Part shown: positions 46,203 to 57,414 of the stretch, piece by piece | Position numbering within the stretch: the first letter of the stretch is position 1 | Layout: each line of letters opens with the position of its first letter | Assembly: GCA_014904845.1 (NCBI GenBank) | Contig: MU119291.1 | Span: 1-64,000, forward strand | From: Acephala macrosclerotiorum | Lineage: Eukaryota > Ascomycota > Leotiomycetes > Helotiales > Mollisiaceae | DNA: 64,000 nucleotides | Direction of reading: 5' to 3' | Notes under the pieces: generated by a model | Database searches by the model: none | What the model saw: only the letters and a program-made list of their open reading frames with translations | What the model was told of the DNA's origin: nothing | Translations under genes and position numbers: made by a program

Positions 46203-47516
46203 TTACGTCCCGACTGTATTCCCCACCCCGCGACCCACTTCTGCCCAAGCTGAGGTATACCCGAATGGTATCCATTTTACCATACTTTCTATTCGCGAAA
46301 TGGACCCATTCTCGACTTTGATCAACTGCGGGATCATGTAGGAACCAGGAATCGTTTCGGCGGGGGGAAACGGTAAGGACCAGTGGCGGGGTTGTCGATT
46401 ATGGCGACAGCTAAAAATGACCCCCGTCTTCGCGTCAGTGACAAGTATATGTCTATCGCGGACTGAGGTCGTATGGTTGTAGAGGCCATTGGGAGCGAGG
46501 CCGCGACCGTCCATCTGTGCAGATCAGCTCAAGTTTCTTAGGACGCCCATATCACGGCGTATGCAGCTAGGGCTGAGCGGTATGGCTGAACTGGAATGTT
46601 GTTGCAATCCATCGAAATAAGAGGTCGACAATGCTAGAGAGGTGTTCATGGCTATCGCATCTTGTTGGAACGCCGCATTGAGTTTGCTAAGAGAACTACT
46701 TTCCCACTCAATCGGGAGTGGCGGACGCATGAGAGTCAGAGTCCCAAATCTTGCACCTGTGATCCAGCACGCACAGCGATTACCTCGATCTCGGTAATCT
46801 TTCCGCTGTCAACCTTGGCTCGAAGTGCAAGGACACCTGGAGTCGTCTGTTCCTTAGTTAGGCCCCAGTACCCAGCTGTTCCCGTCGCCGGATCCGCAAA
46901 ACTTGCAGTATAGTCATCATGATCAGGCAACGCGAACTGCCCCAGCGTGCCCCAAAGACCGTCTCCAACAACTATGAACCGGCCGTTCTCCGAATATTGC
47001 ACTCCCGGCGCCAGCGGTAGGCTCGATGCATCATGATTCAACATTGCCTGGAGCACCTGCTTCACAACACCCTCTAGGCAAGCATGATCACACGGGCTGG
47101 GTCATGTTCTAGTAACGTGCCGTACCACCTGGGTCGCGGGTGCTGTCTCGCTCTCTGATCTTCCGGTCTACCTCCACCTTCAAGCGGGCGATGTAGATGG
47201 CTCCGACGCCATTCTCGACGATCGTGGTGATGACTACGACTTGACCTGCTTCGTGATCGGAGAAGATGTGGCGGTATTTGCCAAGAAAGTTGACGATGGG
47301 CCATTCTCCTACTCCAAGGGGTAATATCTGATCGTTCTCGACGTACTTCACACTTGGTGTCGTCGAAATGTTGAATGGGTCGTGACCTGCCAATGCAGTT
47401 AGGTATTTTGAGATGATGCCTGCTAAACACGGTCGATCGCAGCCTTTTGCTTGAGCGGAAACGGGCCCCAGTACCAGACACACAAGGGCAAATGCCACTC
47501 GGATCATGTTGTTCAT
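46203..47516 (-). pseudogene. DUF8021/SnoaL-like secreted protein, broken, with repeated NTF2-like units
   Basis: The minus strand starts with a signal peptide (MIRVAFALVCLVLGPVSAQA) and a clean 135-codon frame (47109-47516) holding one NTF2-like unit: CDRPCLAGIISKYLTALAGHD, GEWPIVNFLGKY and RDPGGTARY, then TAG. Right after it, in another frame, a second unit of the same kind begins (DHACLEGVVKQVLQAMLNHD, LPLAPGVQYSENG, ALRAKVDSGKITEIE). Later frames hold SYFDGLQQHSSSAI and a C-terminal unit (VRDRHILVTDAKTGVIF, SYMIPQLIKVENGSISRIES). These are the blocks of fungal DUF8021 proteins. Several stops and frameshifts make the whole dead, though the first 135 residues could still be expressed. Confidence 0.75.
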
Positions 47517-47610
47517 CGTTTGAGGTGATAACGGAAGCCCAGAGTCTGCCGTTACAAATCTAGGACGACTCCTCTCCACACAGAAGGCTCAAAGCGAGGG
47601 ATATTTTCAT

Positions 47611-47616
47611 TATATA
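47611..47616 (-). promoter_or_regulatory. TATA-like element
   Basis: TATATA about 95 nt upstream of the ATG at 47516, in the correct orientation for the DUF8021-like gene. Confidence 0.4.
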
Positions 47617-48293
47617 CATGCAGTCAAGAGCCAGCCTTTGTTTTTCGACCCATTCGGCAGTCACAAATCCTTTTCCATCTATTCATCGAGGCTTCCTTGA
47701 ATCCTGGGTCTGCAGACGTGAGTGTACTGGGCGGTCTTTCCATCCAAGTGGGGCTGCGGGGCTTGCCTCTGTCGGCATTTCCTACAGCTTTCACGAACAA
47801 TGGGATTTGATCAACGATAGAATATTCATCTATCCACACGTTGCACCCGAGAACACAGGCAGATTCAATGCTGTGCCAAAAAGGGGTGTTGAAATGTTGA
47901 CCAGTAATGAGCAAGGCGGACCTGAGCATTTACCCCACTTCCTCCACATCTGCAAGGCAATATGGAGAAAGATACGCGAATACAAGGGTTGGCCTCTCTG
48001 TTACCTCCTTTCGCATTCCAAATCTAGGAAAATCGCATCTTTGCCCTTGATATAGGCGCTGGCATCACTGGCCTCGAGTAACTCGACAAGAGAAGAGATT
48101 CTGATGATTCGTAAAGTCGTTTCGGGATCAATCACTTTAATGATCGGACGACTTTTTGGACGAGATCAACTTCGTATCACAGTGTCAACAATCTTCGAGA
48201 GCAAGTTCAAACTAATTTTTTCTATCAAATCGAGACTTTTCACACAATTCCACCTTCCGTCTTCCCCCTTTCTTTTCCCTTGACTTTCGCCCT
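47617..48293. other. Spacer, no recognised gene
   Basis: A 145-codon plus-strand ORF at 47618-48055 shows no known motifs, has mixed composition and is probably chance. Confidence 0.4.
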
Positions 48294-48907
48294 TCACGTT
48301 GAGATAGGTACAATCTTCAGAAATCCCTTGAACTCGCCCTCCCTCAAGATTTTCCCAATCACCTCCTCACTCCTCAGCAATAACATCATTTGATAATACT
48401 CATCACTCGGCGCAACCCCAGTCCCCGCCGCAAGTCCGAAGGCCAAGTCGTCACATTCCCACTCCCCAAAAACACACCATCCTGCCTCACTCCCGCAACT
48501 TCATGCGCATAAGTCTCCAGCTCGAACCCCAAATCCGAATATATCAATTCCTCATCGCGCTCATTTGTCATGAATGTGAGCTCTCTGGGTGGGTTGGGAG
48601 GACAATCAGAAAGGTAGCCGAAGAGACTAGTTGGAGCAGCTGAAGAGCTCGATGGCGGTTTGGGGGTTAGTGTAGACGACAAGTCCGGTGCCGTGTCCAC
48701 CGACTTTTATGCCGTTGATGCTGTTGTTGTCGGCTTGTTCGGGGTGGAAGATGAAGGGACTGGCGCCGCTGACATCGCTGGGGCGGGAGTTGGGCAAGCC
48801 GTCGCAGTGGTTTGCTCCGAGCGGACGGCGGTTACGTTTGGGAGCGCGGGGACTAGGGATAGAGCAATAGTGAAGATTGTAGTGATGAGCAACAAGATGG
48901 ATGCCAT
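48294..48907 (-). pseudogene. Unknown secreted protein gene, frameshifted
   Basis: From ATG 48907 a signal peptide (MASILLLITTIFTIALSLVP) is followed by a Thr/Pro-rich frame. The protein-like sequence then moves to another frame (FIFHPEQADNNSINGIKV, GGHGTGLVVYTNPQTAIELF). It moves again to SLFGYLSDCPPNPPRELTF, a run to VFLGSGNVTTW, and finally to AFGLAAGTGVAP, MMLLLRSEEVIGKIL and a stop at 48294. One extra T near 48631 and one missing G near 48440 explain the last two shifts. The pieces together make a plausible secreted protein of about 200 residues. Family not recognised. Confidence 0.55.
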
Positions 48908-49966
48908 ATTTGTGGTGATAAGACCGGGTTCAAGGGTGATGATGTGAGTATAGGGATAAAGTTCCAAGAAAGATAGGACATTATGTACTCTATCTGTACG
49001 TTTCCTCAAGCGTAACTAAACGCGTGATTTCTGATTTCTCTGGATAAATGCACCGGAAATTTTGGCTTACTTGTGAATAGCCTTATGATGCTGAGCGTCA
49101 TACAATAAATGAAAAGAGGGGTCGTATTGGCCAGCTCGTCGACTTGGCGCGCCGAACGAGATCGATCAGTAACTTCGCCACCTCTATGTCCAGAAGCTGA
49201 GCCACGTTCTCATCAATGAATCTCAAAGTTTGATTGATTACACGAAGGAAAGGCGCTGATCTGAGCAGTGTGCTGCTCCTCATTTCGTTTCCAGTTATGT
49301 TTTCCGGGCGAAAAAGGGAAGCGAGAGGCTTTGCAGCCCCACCTGATCATCCTCGCCATGGATGCGACCATCTTTTTTTTCTGAGCATATTCAATTGCGA
49401 ATCGCTGCATGCATTTTGCTTTGTTTTTCATACCTTTCTCAGTTTCCTAGAATGCTATCTTACTACTTTTGTGATGCGAAGTAGGTGGCGGACTTAAAAC
49501 CGAGGTCGAACTACGGGGCGGGCCGCCTGTGGAACAGAAAATTAAGCTTCCTTTGTATATAAGTAGTGGTAACGTCTAGGCGACTTATATACCTAGCTGG
49601 AATTAGTAATCGAAGTATAAATATTCGGGTATTCTTTAGTGTTAGTATTACCAGGGGGTGCCTACTCGAATAAAGGAAAACAAAAAACGCACGTAAAACT
49701 TTTAATTTTTAATATACGGATAAAATAATTTATTTTTTAAAAAGTGCGCAAAAGTTAAAAAATATAACTTCGATTCTAGCGCATGCGTGCTAGTCCCAAT
49801 GCAGCTTAGTGTTGCACGTGACTACTACACTAATATAATACCCACATTTAGAAATTAAGAAAAATCTTGAAATTCTCCCGCGCGTAGCACTCGAGCAACA
49901 TTTCAAATTTTTTTGGTGTCAAAGCCTTACGAAAAATTTTAACTATTTTTTACATCGGGGATCAGG
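48908..49966. other. Spacer with a short AT-rich, CpG-spared patch
   Basis: Roughly 49640-49780 is AT-rich with residual CpG, like a small RIP-worn repeat. A following patch (49790-49840) is normal. No gene recognised. Confidence 0.5.
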
Positions 49967-51187
49967 ATGGCTCTACAATCTTTCGATCGTTTTATGGAGC
50001 TGAAGCCTGAGACAAGGATTCAAATCTGGCAACAAGCTATCGTGAACGAGGGACCCCGAATAGTCGAAATCAAATATTGTCAGCACGACCATATAAGAGG
50101 TAGATGCTATATTGCATCACACAATAATGTGCATGCACTGGGATCAGATTGCTGCTTTCATTGGAAGAATCCTCTTATGCAGCAAAAGCCAGCTTTATGT
50201 CGTTGCATTGAATCCCACGGGCATCCGAGCTCAGCACCAACACTTTGCTATAAGCACAATGATCTTCAAGAAGACGTCTTCGACGTAGCGCGTGAGTGTC
50301 CGGACTGTTTGGGATATTCCGGAAACGAATCACTCAACACTGGTGGGCATAAGCTCGTTGGCAACTATCACTTCTGCCGCCGCCAAAACTCAAAACTATC
50401 ACCACTTCTTTGGACGTGTTCGGAATCTCGATATGAAGTTCAACGACTCGGCATGCTAAAATACTATCGTGGTATAAAAGATCTCAAAGATGCTCCCGAA
50501 GGCTATCCCGAAGTCACACCTATATATTTCAACTTCGGGGTCGATACTCTAGCCATAAACATGGATGATGTCGGAGATTGGCTCAGCTGGAATGCTGAGA
50601 TGAAGAACTTGGATGAAGTGACCTCTCTGATTCTCGTCGACCCCAAGAGCCGCTCTACCTATACTGTCGGCGCTCTTTGGTGGAGGCTCGGATTCTTCCC
50701 CAATCTAGAAAACTTGGATATTGTAATGCGGGAGTCTGAAGGATGGACCGGTCCGCTAAGACTTTGCGATTTGGGACGTGGTATCAGGGGGGCAGACGAA
50801 GATAAGTTCAGGACTGTCTTTGAAGTAATGATGGAACAGGTTAATTGGTGCCGTCGGGCCGAAGGTATCACGCCTGTACAGACATCCAACCTTGTTTGTA
50901 TGGAGCGAACGGAGAATGCAGACATTGAATGGGACGATGATGACGAGGGTAATGACTCCCACACCTTTGCAGACTGGTTTCGTAGGTGCTGGTTGGACCC
51001 AGATGGCCCTCAAGCGAGTAGAGTAAGAATGAGAAAGTACAAAGATGCTTGGAAGGTACCTGAACTCGAAGGTGAACTTGAAGGCCTAATTTCCAATTGG
51101 AAAGAAAGGCTGGAAAAGGATGCACCCTATGTCCTTAAGTGGGACGAAAGAAAAGACTGGGACACGGATTCTATGTTGGACTACTAG
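49967..51187 (+). CDS. 2EXR-domain protein
   Basis: Single exon, 406 residues. The N-terminal 2EXR domain reads FDRFMELKPETRIQIWQQAI and GPRIVEI, with the second block LLWTCSESRYEVQRLGMLKYY. An insertion between them is unusually rich in Cys and His (HDH, CRCIESHGH, CPDCLG, HFCRR) and may bind a metal. The C-terminal part has an acidic run (WDDDDEGND) and a charged helix. The family is large in fungi and of unknown function, sometimes near incompatibility genes; a HET gene follows here. Intact. Confidence 0.85.
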   Translation: MALQSFDRFMELKPETRIQIWQQAIVNEGPRIVEIKYCQHDHIRGRCYIASHNNVHALGSDCCFHWKNPLMQQKPALCRCIESHGHPSSAPTLCYKHNDLQEDVFDVARECPDCLGYSGNESLNTGGHKLVGNYHFCRRQNSKLSPLLWTCSESRYEVQRLGMLKYYRGIKDLKDAPEGYPEVTPIYFNFGVDTLAINMDDVGDWLSWNAEMKNLDEVTSLILVDPKSRSTYTVGALWWRLGFFPNLENLDIVMRESEGWTGPLRLCDLGRGIRGADEDKFRTVFEVMMEQVNWCRRAEGITPVQTSNLVCMERTENADIEWDDDDEGNDSHTFADWFRRCWLDPDGPQASRVRMRKYKDAWKVPELEGELEGLISNWKERLEKDAPYVLKWDERKDWDTDSMLDY

Positions 51188-52025
51188 AATAAAAAAACAA
51201 CACTGCCAAATAAGATCTCAATTCGGAAGGCAGTACTGTAAATTGGCTTCAAAATCTCTCGATGTCATATAAGCACCTCGCGTCCATCGATCCTTCACAA
51301 GCGCTCCGCCACGCCACCAATTTCTCCTGTCAAACTTGGGCACCGCCACCTCTGGCATGAACGTATCCAATTGACTTCATTGGTTATCGTCGTCACCAGA
51401 TTTTGTTGCAAGTCGCAAATTCTCAGCACGTGTTGCCACGTGGAGAACCCTTGTCACCGCTCCTTCTTTATCGCCGCCAGCGAGGCAAAATAGAATCAGG
51501 AACACACCGCTTCTTAGAAGTCAAATGGGCCAAAAGCCAGGTAAAGAACGACCAAAACATATGTAAGAACAATCAAAGCATCTACAATCTCAATCAGAGG
51601 TGAGTTGTGGTCCACTTGAAACTCTAAGCAAATTCTCAACATCTATCCCTCCCAGTTCATCCCCATCTGATCAGAGGGCTATTTCGACAGAGGCAATCTG
51701 AGGCCTCGGGATCTTTCCACTGCGCCAGATCAGAAGCAAATCTGTGCATGTCATCAAGCTCAGGGAGAAAATGGTGCTTGATGGGTCTGTTGTGTTTGTT
51801 GAGGCGCGCGGTAGAAATATTTCCAGTCCCTGAATGTCCAAGACGGACCTAGCGTTGCTGCCCGAGGCTTTTAGGTGAGTGAAGCCCAGATTCGCGAAAA
51901 TCTCATTCCGTTCCTTCTTTCAATTCTATATTATTTGTCTTCATCATCAAGTGACTGGGTTGCGATCATTCTGTACGTTGGTGTATTTTCAAAGCCGACC
52001 TCGTCGTGCTCTGCTAAGCCCAAAG
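51188..52025. other. Spacer, no recognised gene
   Basis: Intergenic between the 2EXR and HET genes; short ORFs only. Confidence 0.45.
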
Positions 52026-54597
52026 ATGTTGTGCGATCACTGCCGAGGCATCACAATTCAGGAATTGATCAATGCATATACACACTTCAGACAGAATGGA
52101 GGTTACTCTGTCAGCTGTAAGTAGTGATATTGTCGAATGTATCTTGTCGAGTTTTATATCTAGTTTTATACAAAAATTACGGCCTGAAACACTGATTTCA
52201 CATGCTATCGTGGATGGAAATCTTGCTTCAGCACTGCTCATGTCTAGGCATCCTCGCTGTCATTCAGGCTTTCTCTCGCTAAACTTACAGGCTTCGAGGT
52301 GCAAGTACTCTCCGCTGCCAGGACAATGGTCAGAACCGAGATTTTTGAGGAGTCATGGTAGTTAAAAGGTGGCAGACACTTCCATGAATCAGATGCTGAT
52401 TGCGAACCCCCAGATTACAGGAATCCCCCGCCGGAGCCTGAGCACCCTGAAAGTTTGTTTCTTCCACATCACCCCTCATTTTCGTCTCTAGCGATTTCAG
52501 CTCAAGATGGATGCGAGTTCTGTTCAGCCATTGTCACCGAAGTCTCCCAGGCTCCTGGAAGAATGGCGCGGCTCGAGCAGTCTGAAAATGATGGCGTGGC
52601 CTCACGGGTACGCGCTGCAATCGGTCAGACCGAAAAGTACGGGACATGGAAAATGTTTGATCACATTGCTGTAGTCTTTGGCGTTCCAGTACAAACGAGG
52701 GCCATGTCTGAAGAGGAGTATGATAAATGGTTCACGGAGCATGAAGTTGAATCATTCTGGGTGAAGTTTTCGATGTGGCGATGCAGTGGTAAGCACCATT
52801 CTCTGAGCTTTGATGGGACAATAGAAACTGAATTCTATACTCTCCAGATTCTCTAGACAGGACCATCAATGGCGATGGAGGCATTGGGTGGCCATACATG
52901 GGTACTGAGTTTGCCTGCCAAGAGAATTTCGACCTGGCTCGTAAATGGCTCTCAGATTGCGTCTCAAAATGCCCGCACGAGAATTGCATACCGCCCAAGA
53001 ATATCAATCTACCAACTCGAGTGGTAGATCTTGGATTACCTGGCAGCTTCGAGCAACCAAAACTTCTGCTGACATGTGGTCAGCAGGGACAATACGTCGC
53101 TTTGAGCCATTGTTGGGGAGGCGACATACCTTGCAAGACGATGACAGCCTTAGTCGACGACTATATTCAAGCGCTTCCCGCTCTACCACACAGCTTTCGG
53201 GACGCGATCCAGATCACGCAGGAGCTCGGCTTCCGGTATCTCTGGATCGATTCATTATGTATCATACAGGATTCTATCGAGGACTGGCAGCAAGAGAGTG
53301 CGCTGATGCGGGACGTGTACCGAAATGCCGCCATCACGATCTCTGCCTCAGCCAGCAAGGACAGTCATGGAGGAATGTTAAATTTATATGGTCATGATGA
53401 GCCTGACGTCAGGAAATGGTGCCGCTTGAAGCTGCATTCGAACAGCCCTGAATGCGAGAGCGTCCGGTTGTCTTCATTCTATGAAAAAGAGAACTTTGTG
53501 GACTGTGTCGATAAGTTGCCGCTTACTCGACGAGGCTGGACACTCCAAGTGAGTCCCGCCTTCTATTGAATTATTTCCCCTTGTTTTACCCCGAAGGGTC
53601 AATGACTCATTAAACACGGAGCATGCAGCTTTACTCACCACAATGTGTCGAAGCGATATGCTGACTTTTGACCTCGGGGTACCAGGAGCGACTACTCTCG
53701 CAACGCATCTTGCACTACGGCAAAGATCAAATCTATTTCTAATGTCGAACGAATCACTACAGCGCAGACAAAACTCCTGTCATTTATGGAATCATTGGTC
53801 GCTGGCGTTCCAACAGAGCCCTACTCAATCTTTCTAAACCACCAATCGAGGACAGCTTCCCTAACAAGCGTATCCCTACGTCTGGTGATTGGGTGTCCGA
53901 GGCTTGGAGGGACGTCATCGTCTCGTATACCAGCTATCGGGAGCTTACCAAGCCTGCCGACAAACTGCCTGCACTCTCCGGTATCGTGTCTTTGTTTCAA
54001 GAAACGACCGGTGATGAATATTTGGCAGGCCTCTGGAAGAATGATCTTGCTCATGGCTTGATGTGGCGTCTTGGAAGCTATTCCGGTCCGGGGCCTGTTC
54101 CATGGAAATTGTTTCCTGAAAGAGCTCCATCATGGAGTTGGGCTCGTTGGGATGGATCCATCACGTTTCCTTTCAACGCCAGAGGACCCATGAAAGGTGA
54201 CAATTCCGCCGTCCTCCTTGACCATGAGATCGAGTACACTGGTCGAAATCCCCTGGGAGAGGTCTCTGGTGGGTCCTTACGACTCAGCTGTTGGACGAGG
54301 TCGATGACTTTTGCGGAGATCACTCAAACCATCGGTTTGCCAGCACTTGATCAAGTCCGCGATCATTGGGCGACAAACGATGACGACGAGGGACAGGCTT
54401 CCTTAAAGGAAGACGGCCATGTCTACACTATTGTGTACATCGAAACATTCACCCAGAAGTCCTTCGCGCCCAAAGGGTCGGTAGCGTACCTTCTTCTAGA
54501 CCCGGTACCTGGAGCTGAAGGTAATGTGTATGAACGGGTTGGCATTGCGCCCCGTGACGCCTTCAAGTATTTGGAAACCTTTGATCCACTTGGCTAG
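52026..54597 (+). pseudogene. HET-domain gene with one nonsense codon
   Basis: Exons 52026-52116, 52369-52788, 52848-53548 and 53686-54597 join in phase. They start with paired Cys (MLCDHC), HHPSFSSL and GCEFC. The HET domain is complete: YVALSHCWGG, LPHSFRDAIQITQELGFRYL, WIDSLCIIQDSIEDW and MRDVYRNAAITISASASK. RGWTLQERLLSQRILHYG follows across the exon 3/4 junction. The only lesion is TAA at 53740-53742 (codon about 423), after which the same frame runs intact to a normal C-terminus (PSWSWARWDGS). Intron 1 is long (252 nt) and is the least certain part. A truncated protein would still keep the whole HET domain. Related in layout to the HET gene at 42.7 kb. Confidence 0.8.
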
Positions 54598-55565
54598 AAA
54601 GAAATAGAATTATCAATCATATAGATCAACAAAAATGGAACTGCAAAACGCGCAGAAGACAATTCTTTGTCGTTGTGGATTATCCATTGCCATTGGGATG
54701 GTGGTCCCTGGAATTTAGCAGCGCAGGCGCTGAAGCTCCCCGCATTGCAGCCCACAATCTCTAAATATGCAATGGCAGATGCCTGAAACCTCCAAGCGAT
54801 TCCCTTTCTTCGGCGAAGGTAGTTCGTTCTGCCCTTCGGACTTAAAGGAGCTCAGGCGGCTGAAGTGATTCAAGTTACTTGAACAGGCCTCCCGAATTAG
54901 AAACCCTGCCATCACTTAGGTATGGTAAAGCCAGATCTCTTTTTCCCGCACCAACTTATTCAAATTGAAAAGAGTACCCCAGATGTCAGTCCGCAGCCCG
55001 CTCCGTAGCTCTAAATCTCTAAATCGCGGACAGTTTTTTGTGTCACTACACGCACGATAGAATGACTACATTCCAAAAGCTGTCCTTGGCTTTATATTTG
55101 CATGAATTCGCAACAGACATCATCTCTACTGCTGATGTCTTGGCAGTAAATATCCTCCAAGCGCGACTATTCGACACAGATCAAGGCGGAGCTGGCCTGA
55201 GATGTCACTAAAGGCCCTTTCAGATCACGTGAAATCCGAACTTCGTGATTCTTCTCAAAGAAATTGCTGACTACGCACCCCAAACAAGGAAGCTTCCGGC
55301 TCAAAAGCCCTCTCCGGGCGTCGCACTTTTCAAAAGCTTACTAAGTCTTGATTAATTTCTTACTTTCAAAATGTTAAGTAATGTTGCCCTCCCCGCTTCC
55401 CCCCTTTTCAAAGATTGGAAGCGAGAGAGACGGCACCCGCTCCCTAACACCAACGGACCAAACTCAGAATAGCTACAAGATTCCTCATTTTACTACCACG
55501 GATTGTATTCCTAGGGTTTTGCATCTAGGGGAACCCACAGCCTAAGATTTCGTAGCGCTTGCTCA
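54598..55565. other. Spacer, no recognised gene
   Basis: Short ORFs only. The last few hundred bases are probably promoter of the small secreted-protein gene. Confidence 0.45.
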
Positions 55566-55571
55566 TATAAA
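55566..55571 (+). promoter_or_regulatory. TATA box of the small secreted-protein gene
   Basis: TATAAA about 120 nt upstream of the ATG at 55687, followed by a pyrimidine-rich leader. Confidence 0.5.
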
Positions 55572-55686
55572 CCCATCTCCTCCTTCCATATCCTTTTCTT
55601 TTTCTGTAACTTTACACACTACGCCTGGCGCTCGACAACTCCCCAAATCTCAAAACCCATACAAATTACAACCACCACCTTTCAAA

Positions 55687-56238
55687 ATGAAGATGAATTT
55701 GCGTATCGCAGCTGCCATCTTGACTTTCGTCTGCTTCGTCGCTGCTGCACCAGTCCCCGATGGTGAGTTTCCAGAAATCACAATTTGATCCCAGAAAGTC
55801 ACTGATATCGAAGCAGAGCAATCCACTGGTGTCATCAGCGACACAATTACCGGCTACATCAAGCACAACTTCGCTCAAGCCATGATCGAACACCAGCCCA
55901 AGCTCGAGAAGGACGTCCGTAAATGCGGCTTGAAAGAAAAGTGCATCAGGGGGGTTATGGAAAAGTACGGTGCACAAGTCGACGAGCAAGCCATTTATAA
56001 CACTGTGAGCCAGCTTCATCTGACTATGGAGGATGGAGCTGCAGCACCCAACGTCACGGCCTTCCAAGAGAAATTCAAGCCAGTTACCAAGGCTCTCAAT
56101 GATCGATTGGAAGACAGGGCTAGCAAATGTCCAAGGAGCGCCAATGGACCTAAATGTGTTTGGAATTCTCCCAAGAAGTTAGCGGCTGAGATTGAGAAAG
56201 AAACACAGGTGATTAGCCATGGCCTCAAATCGGAGTGA
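55687..56238 (+). CDS. Small secreted protein, four cysteines
   Basis: Two exons (55687-55762, 55817-56238) give 165 residues. The signal peptide is clear (MNLRIAAAILTFVCFVAAAP). The mature part is helical and charged, with four Cys in two pairs (KCGLKEKC, SKCPRSANGPKC), enough for two disulfides. No known domain. Size, secretion and Cys content fit fungal small secreted proteins, of which some are effectors; that role is not shown here. The TATA box and short intron support expression. Confidence 0.75.
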
Positions 56239-57216
56239 AGCTCAGTGTTTTCGCAAGGGCTTTGGCGTTCTTGAATCTTAGTGCCTCCATTTCGGGAAGT
56301 TTCTTGTGGGTAGTCTGAAAACACGTCACAGTATTTGATAAGAACTCGCTTGAAGCCAACGACTACATTGCGATGTCAGTTTTCATATCTGCGCCTCCAT
56401 TCCGCTATCGTCCCCTGAAGCCCAATATGATAGCACACATCCGTAGCAGGGCCACTCGGTCAAAATATGAATGAAGCTGAGCACTTGACTAGCTTTATGT
56501 CCAACGAGGACTGCGAGGGACATGAAATGGTCAGACTGCGAGTCACGTGGAAGCGGGCACACGCATTCTTTCTACCAGTAGCCTCCCACCCGAGCGAAAA
56601 TGTTTGCAATTCGTGAATTGTAGATATGCAACAAAGTTTGACTTCGATCTTGATCAAGTAACGTTTCTTCTTGTTAGCACTGCCTCTCCATTCTTTGCGT
56701 TCGAAGGTTGAGATTCTCCCAAAAAGGACTGTCAGATCCGAAGTCAACCTGCTTGCTCAGGATATTTACTCGAAGCAGATCCCAGGTTCGAGGTACTTTG
56801 TGAGGATGCTGCCCTATTTTGTGTCCCTTTACCCCGCTATTTCTGCCCACAAAAGAGGTTCACGTGGCCAGAGATGCTATAATTCTAACAGTGACCCAGA
56901 AGAAACGCAGAGGAAGGTTGAACAATCATGGCAGCGAGACAGGACATTATGTAGGCATTAACAAGAGAAGGCAACAGTAACACTCAAGCTTCGTCTCTGA
57001 ATGAAAATTAACCACCGCGCTTTGATACACAACGTGCAATCAAGCGTTCGAACATATTGCTAGAAAACATTAAGTGCAGATTCAAGCAGCAGTACAAAAG
57101 CTCGATCATAATGCCCCATCTCGTCTTCTTCATACCTCACATCTCGACACCAGACTCCCAATCTCAAAGCTCCTAATCTCAACATTAAAGCAGACCAAAC
57201 CATCCACAATATCAAT
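56239..57216. other. Spacer, no recognised gene
   Basis: Short shadow ORFs only. Confidence 0.45.
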
Positions 57217-57414
57217 ATGTGCACTCGCCTCAAGCGAAAATACCTCTGTGGCTGTGACGCCAGCTACGACTACCCCATCATCCAATGGTGTACGCGCGCA
57301 GTCCAGACTGGGATAGCGTGCTCGTTCTTCACCTTGGATGTAGTGGGTGCGCATCATCAGAGCAAGAAAGTGGTTCAAGAGCGCTGTGCCCGTTGTCCAA
57401 CGCCTCGTCGGTGA
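57217..57414 (+). CDS. Small Cys-rich hypothetical protein
   Basis: 65 codons with eight Cys spaced as MC, YLCGC, EWC-like QWC, IAC and ERCARC. This resembles short fungal proteins with CxC and CxxC motifs that may bind zinc. No signal peptide. The composition is protein-like and there are no overlapping alternatives, but the ORF is short and no family is assigned. Confidence 0.4.
   Translation: MCTRLKRKYLCGCDASYDYPIIQWCTRAVQTGIACSFFTLDVVGAHHQSKKVVQERCARCPTPRR

Noticed and set aside
47618..48055. 145-codon plus-strand ORF
   Set aside because: No motif, no promoter signal seen, lies over the promoter region of the DUF8021-like gene.
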